From the NCBI RefSeq assembly GCF_003474435.1, contig NZ_QRNF01000004.1, positions 1 to 64,000 on the forward strand: a DNA stretch of 64,000 nucleotides, written 5' to 3'. The position numbers and the translations under genes are program-made. Positions 62,556 to 64,000 of the stretch are shown piece by piece. The DNA comes from Ruminococcus sp. AF46-10NS (GTDB lineage Bacteria > Bacillota > Clostridia > Lachnospirales > Lachnospiraceae). Below the pieces are notes generated by a model. It was not told the DNA's origin. It saw nothing but the letters and a program-made list of their open reading frames with translations, and did not search any database. The number at the start of each line of letters is the position of its first letter. Within the stretch, counting starts at the first letter, position 1.

Positions 62556-63623
62556 ATGGGAGAAAAAATCAACAATATTCTGAAAGGCGAGATCATCTCC
62601 TCAGTATTCTATGTGCTGCTGGGACTTTGCCTGATACTGATCCCAACGCAGACTGTAGATGTGATCTGCAAGGTTGTATTCGGACTGATCCTTATCGGGG
62701 TTGGTATTTATCATATCTATATTTACATACGGGGAAAGGTTTCTGCCACGATCATGGATCTTTTAAGTGGCGTGGTTGTTTTTGTACTCGGTGTATTCCT
62801 TTTTATGACACCGTCGATCGTGATCAAACTGCTTCCATGGATGCTGGGAGCTTTTGTACTTGTGGACAGTCTCTGGAAATTCAAGGGAGCATTTCTTCTG
62901 AAAAAAGGCGGACAGAAATCCTGGAGTGCGCTACTGATCGGAAGCCTGATCTTTATTGCGCTTGGAATCGTGATCCTGTTCGGAAGATTTCCGAAGATCA
63001 TGACTTTACTGATCTTTTCCGGATGGGTGCTGGTCTGTGACGGAGTTGTGGATATTATATTGTTTATTGTTATGAAGTTGGGTCTTCGGAAAATTGCGAA
63101 GAAGGCCACAGCGGAGAATGGTGATCCTGAGGGGGAGAGTGGTGACAGTACAGCACCGGGACAAACTTTTTCCCGGAAGGAGAATGAACCGCAGGATGTT
63201 GCGGAGACTCATGAGGAGACTATAGCTGAATGGGCGGAAACACCGGCCGGATCGGAGAAAACAAAGAAATCCGGACGTAAGTTTTGGGGAAGGAAAAAGA
63301 AGGATGCTGCAGATGATGTGAGCGACGAAGTGGCAGAAAATGCAGCAGTTGTGTCAGCTGAGAAAGCAGATTCTCAGGAACAAAGTGAAGATGAGTCTGA
63401 AAATATATATGAAGATGAGCCCCTGACTTCGAAAAATGCAGTAACAGATGGAATTGGTTCATCAGAAACATCAGGTAAATTTCAGAACACCCGATGGGAA
63501 AATGAACCGCAGAGTGCAGAGATGAAACTCTGGGATGTCGGTAAGGATCAGGCAGAAACAGGCAGCCTAAAAGAGTTTCTGAATAATTCAGATGAGGAAG
63601 AACTGGAGGAGTGGAAGGATTGA
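62556..63623 (+). CDS. DUF308 (HdeD-like) membrane protein with long acidic tail
   Basis: 355 aa from ATG 62556 behind GAGGAGG. The first 180 residues form six membrane segments in the DUF308 pattern of paired helices (SSVFYVLLGLCLILIPTQTV, VVFGLILIGVGIYHIYIYI, LSGVVVFVLGVFLFM, LLPWMLGAFVLVDSLWKFKGA). The remaining 170 residues are hydrophilic, very rich in Glu, Asp, Ser and Lys with KKSGRKFWGRKKKD in the middle, and probably disordered in the cytoplasm. HdeD relatives without this tail serve in acid tolerance in enterobacteria; that role should not be assumed here. The tail is unusual and might bind nucleic acid or cell-division partners (speculative). Confidence 0.85.
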   Translation: MGEKINNILKGEIISSVFYVLLGLCLILIPTQTVDVICKVVFGLILIGVGIYHIYIYIRGKVSATIMDLLSGVVVFVLGVFLFMTPSIVIKLLPWMLGAFVLVDSLWKFKGAFLLKKGGQKSWSALLIGSLIFIALGIVILFGRFPKIMTLLIFSGWVLVCDGVVDIILFIVMKLGLRKIAKKATAENGDPEGESGDSTAPGQTFSRKENEPQDVAETHEETIAEWAETPAGSEKTKKSGRKFWGRKKKDAADDVSDEVAENAAVVSAEKADSQEQSEDESENIYEDEPLTSKNAVTDGIGSSETSGKFQNTRWENEPQSAEMKLWDVGKDQAETGSLKEFLNNSDEEELEEWKD

Positions 63624-63666
63624 TCCTTCGCTTGCATGATCTTATATTCCGTGGTAAGATGTGCAC

Positions 63667-64000
63667 ATGAAAAAAACAGATAAATATTTAAAGACATTGA
63701 TTATGGATTTTTCCGGAATATATGAGGAGCAGCAGTTCTGGAAGGGAAAAGAAGCATCCTGGGTGGAGGCCCGGGACATTCCCGGAACCAACTGTTACTG
63801 TGATGAGGAGGCGATGAATGAGATACGTAGCCGTATTGCACCCTATTCTTCCGGAGAGATCCATTTTATTGATTCCGGCAATTATCATTATATGACAAGG
63901 ATCTGGCTGGAAAAGATCTCGGAGCCATTTGATCTGCTGGTTTTTGATAATCACACGGATATGCAGCCACCTGCTTTTGGCGGTCTGCTTTCCTGCGGTG
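63667..64000 (+). CDS. Arginase-family (ureohydrolase-like) protein, cut by the right edge
   Basis: The frame from ATG 63667 stays open to the window end (111 codons). The N-terminus MKKTDKYLKTLIMDFSGIYEEQQFWKG is followed by IHFIDSGNYHYMTRIWLEKI and LLVFDNHTDMQPPAFGG. The pattern xSGNYHYMT and FDNHTDMQ resembles the manganese-binding GDHS and DAHxD segments of the arginase/agmatinase/formiminoglutamase superfamily in a divergent Firmicute branch. The substrate cannot be told. The ribosome site (GGTAAG) is weak. Confidence 0.65.
   Translation, partial: MKKTDKYLKTLIMDFSGIYEEQQFWKGKEASWVEARDIPGTNCYCDEEAMNEIRSRIAPYSSGEIHFIDSGNYHYMTRIWLEKISEPFDLLVFDNHTDMQPPAFGGLLSCG

Overview
The window reads as a chromosomal segment of a low-to-mid GC, spore-forming Firmicute, most likely a gut Lachnospiraceae such as Blautia (inference). 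The grounds are an alpha/beta-type small acid-soluble spore protein gene, a CIRCE-controlled clpB, YesM/YesN-type sugar control, AddAB, ECF transport, strong AGGAGG ribosome sites and many LytTR, GHKL and PadR regulators. I saw no rRNA, tRNA or CRISPR array.

Layout. 1-5700: two tandem paralogous hybrid sensor kinases with periplasmic-binding-type sensor domains; the first runs off the left edge and the second is split by a one-base deletion. 5700-6130: terminators and the tail of a lost FGGY sugar kinase. 6118-10782: a LytTR regulator and GHKL kinase divergent from a phosphoacceptor-less receiver protein and a large secreted protein, with a direct-repeat operator between them. 10940-16151: a second LytTR regulator and a decayed surface-polysaccharide locus (truncated kinase, truncated DUF4956 gene, CotH, wecB with a nonsense codon, glycosidase-like protein). 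16193-18760: a mobile-element graveyard (TnpV, a DUF3791-DUF3990-DUF3791 toxin-antitoxin-like trio, methylase tail, AlbA-like regulator with an internal deletion, integrase tail). 18769-22577: CIRCE-clpB, DUF4250 and a MNT/HEPN pair. 22743-27367: MarR plus a heterodimeric ABC exporter. 27390-34230: a structured RNA candidate, a fucose-isomerase-like protein with a class V aminotransferase, an AraC regulator and a GH31 glycosidase. 34388-36816: ybjQ-helD. 36915-42876: a YesMN-type two-component system divergent from a CUT1 sugar ABC importer that has no ATPase gene here. 42967-44692: ECF S-component and a PucG-like aminotransferase. 45082-50496: lipoprotein, methyltransferase, hslO, nadE and an anchored small protein. 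50717-57762: addB-addA. 57907-59343: RsmF-like methyltransferase. 59471-59627: a palindromic repeat. 59660-63623: PadR-DUF1700-DUF4097-PspC envelope operon, SASP gene and a DUF308 protein. The right edge cuts an arginase-family gene.

A theme of the window is gene disruption of two kinds. Four well-conserved genes (second hybrid kinase, GH31, YesN-type regulator, addB) are each broken by one missing base, three of them certainly or plausibly in short homopolymers. This looks more like sequencing or assembly error than decay. By contrast, the polysaccharide locus and the 16-19 kb element carry large deletions and a nonsense codon, which look like true decay.
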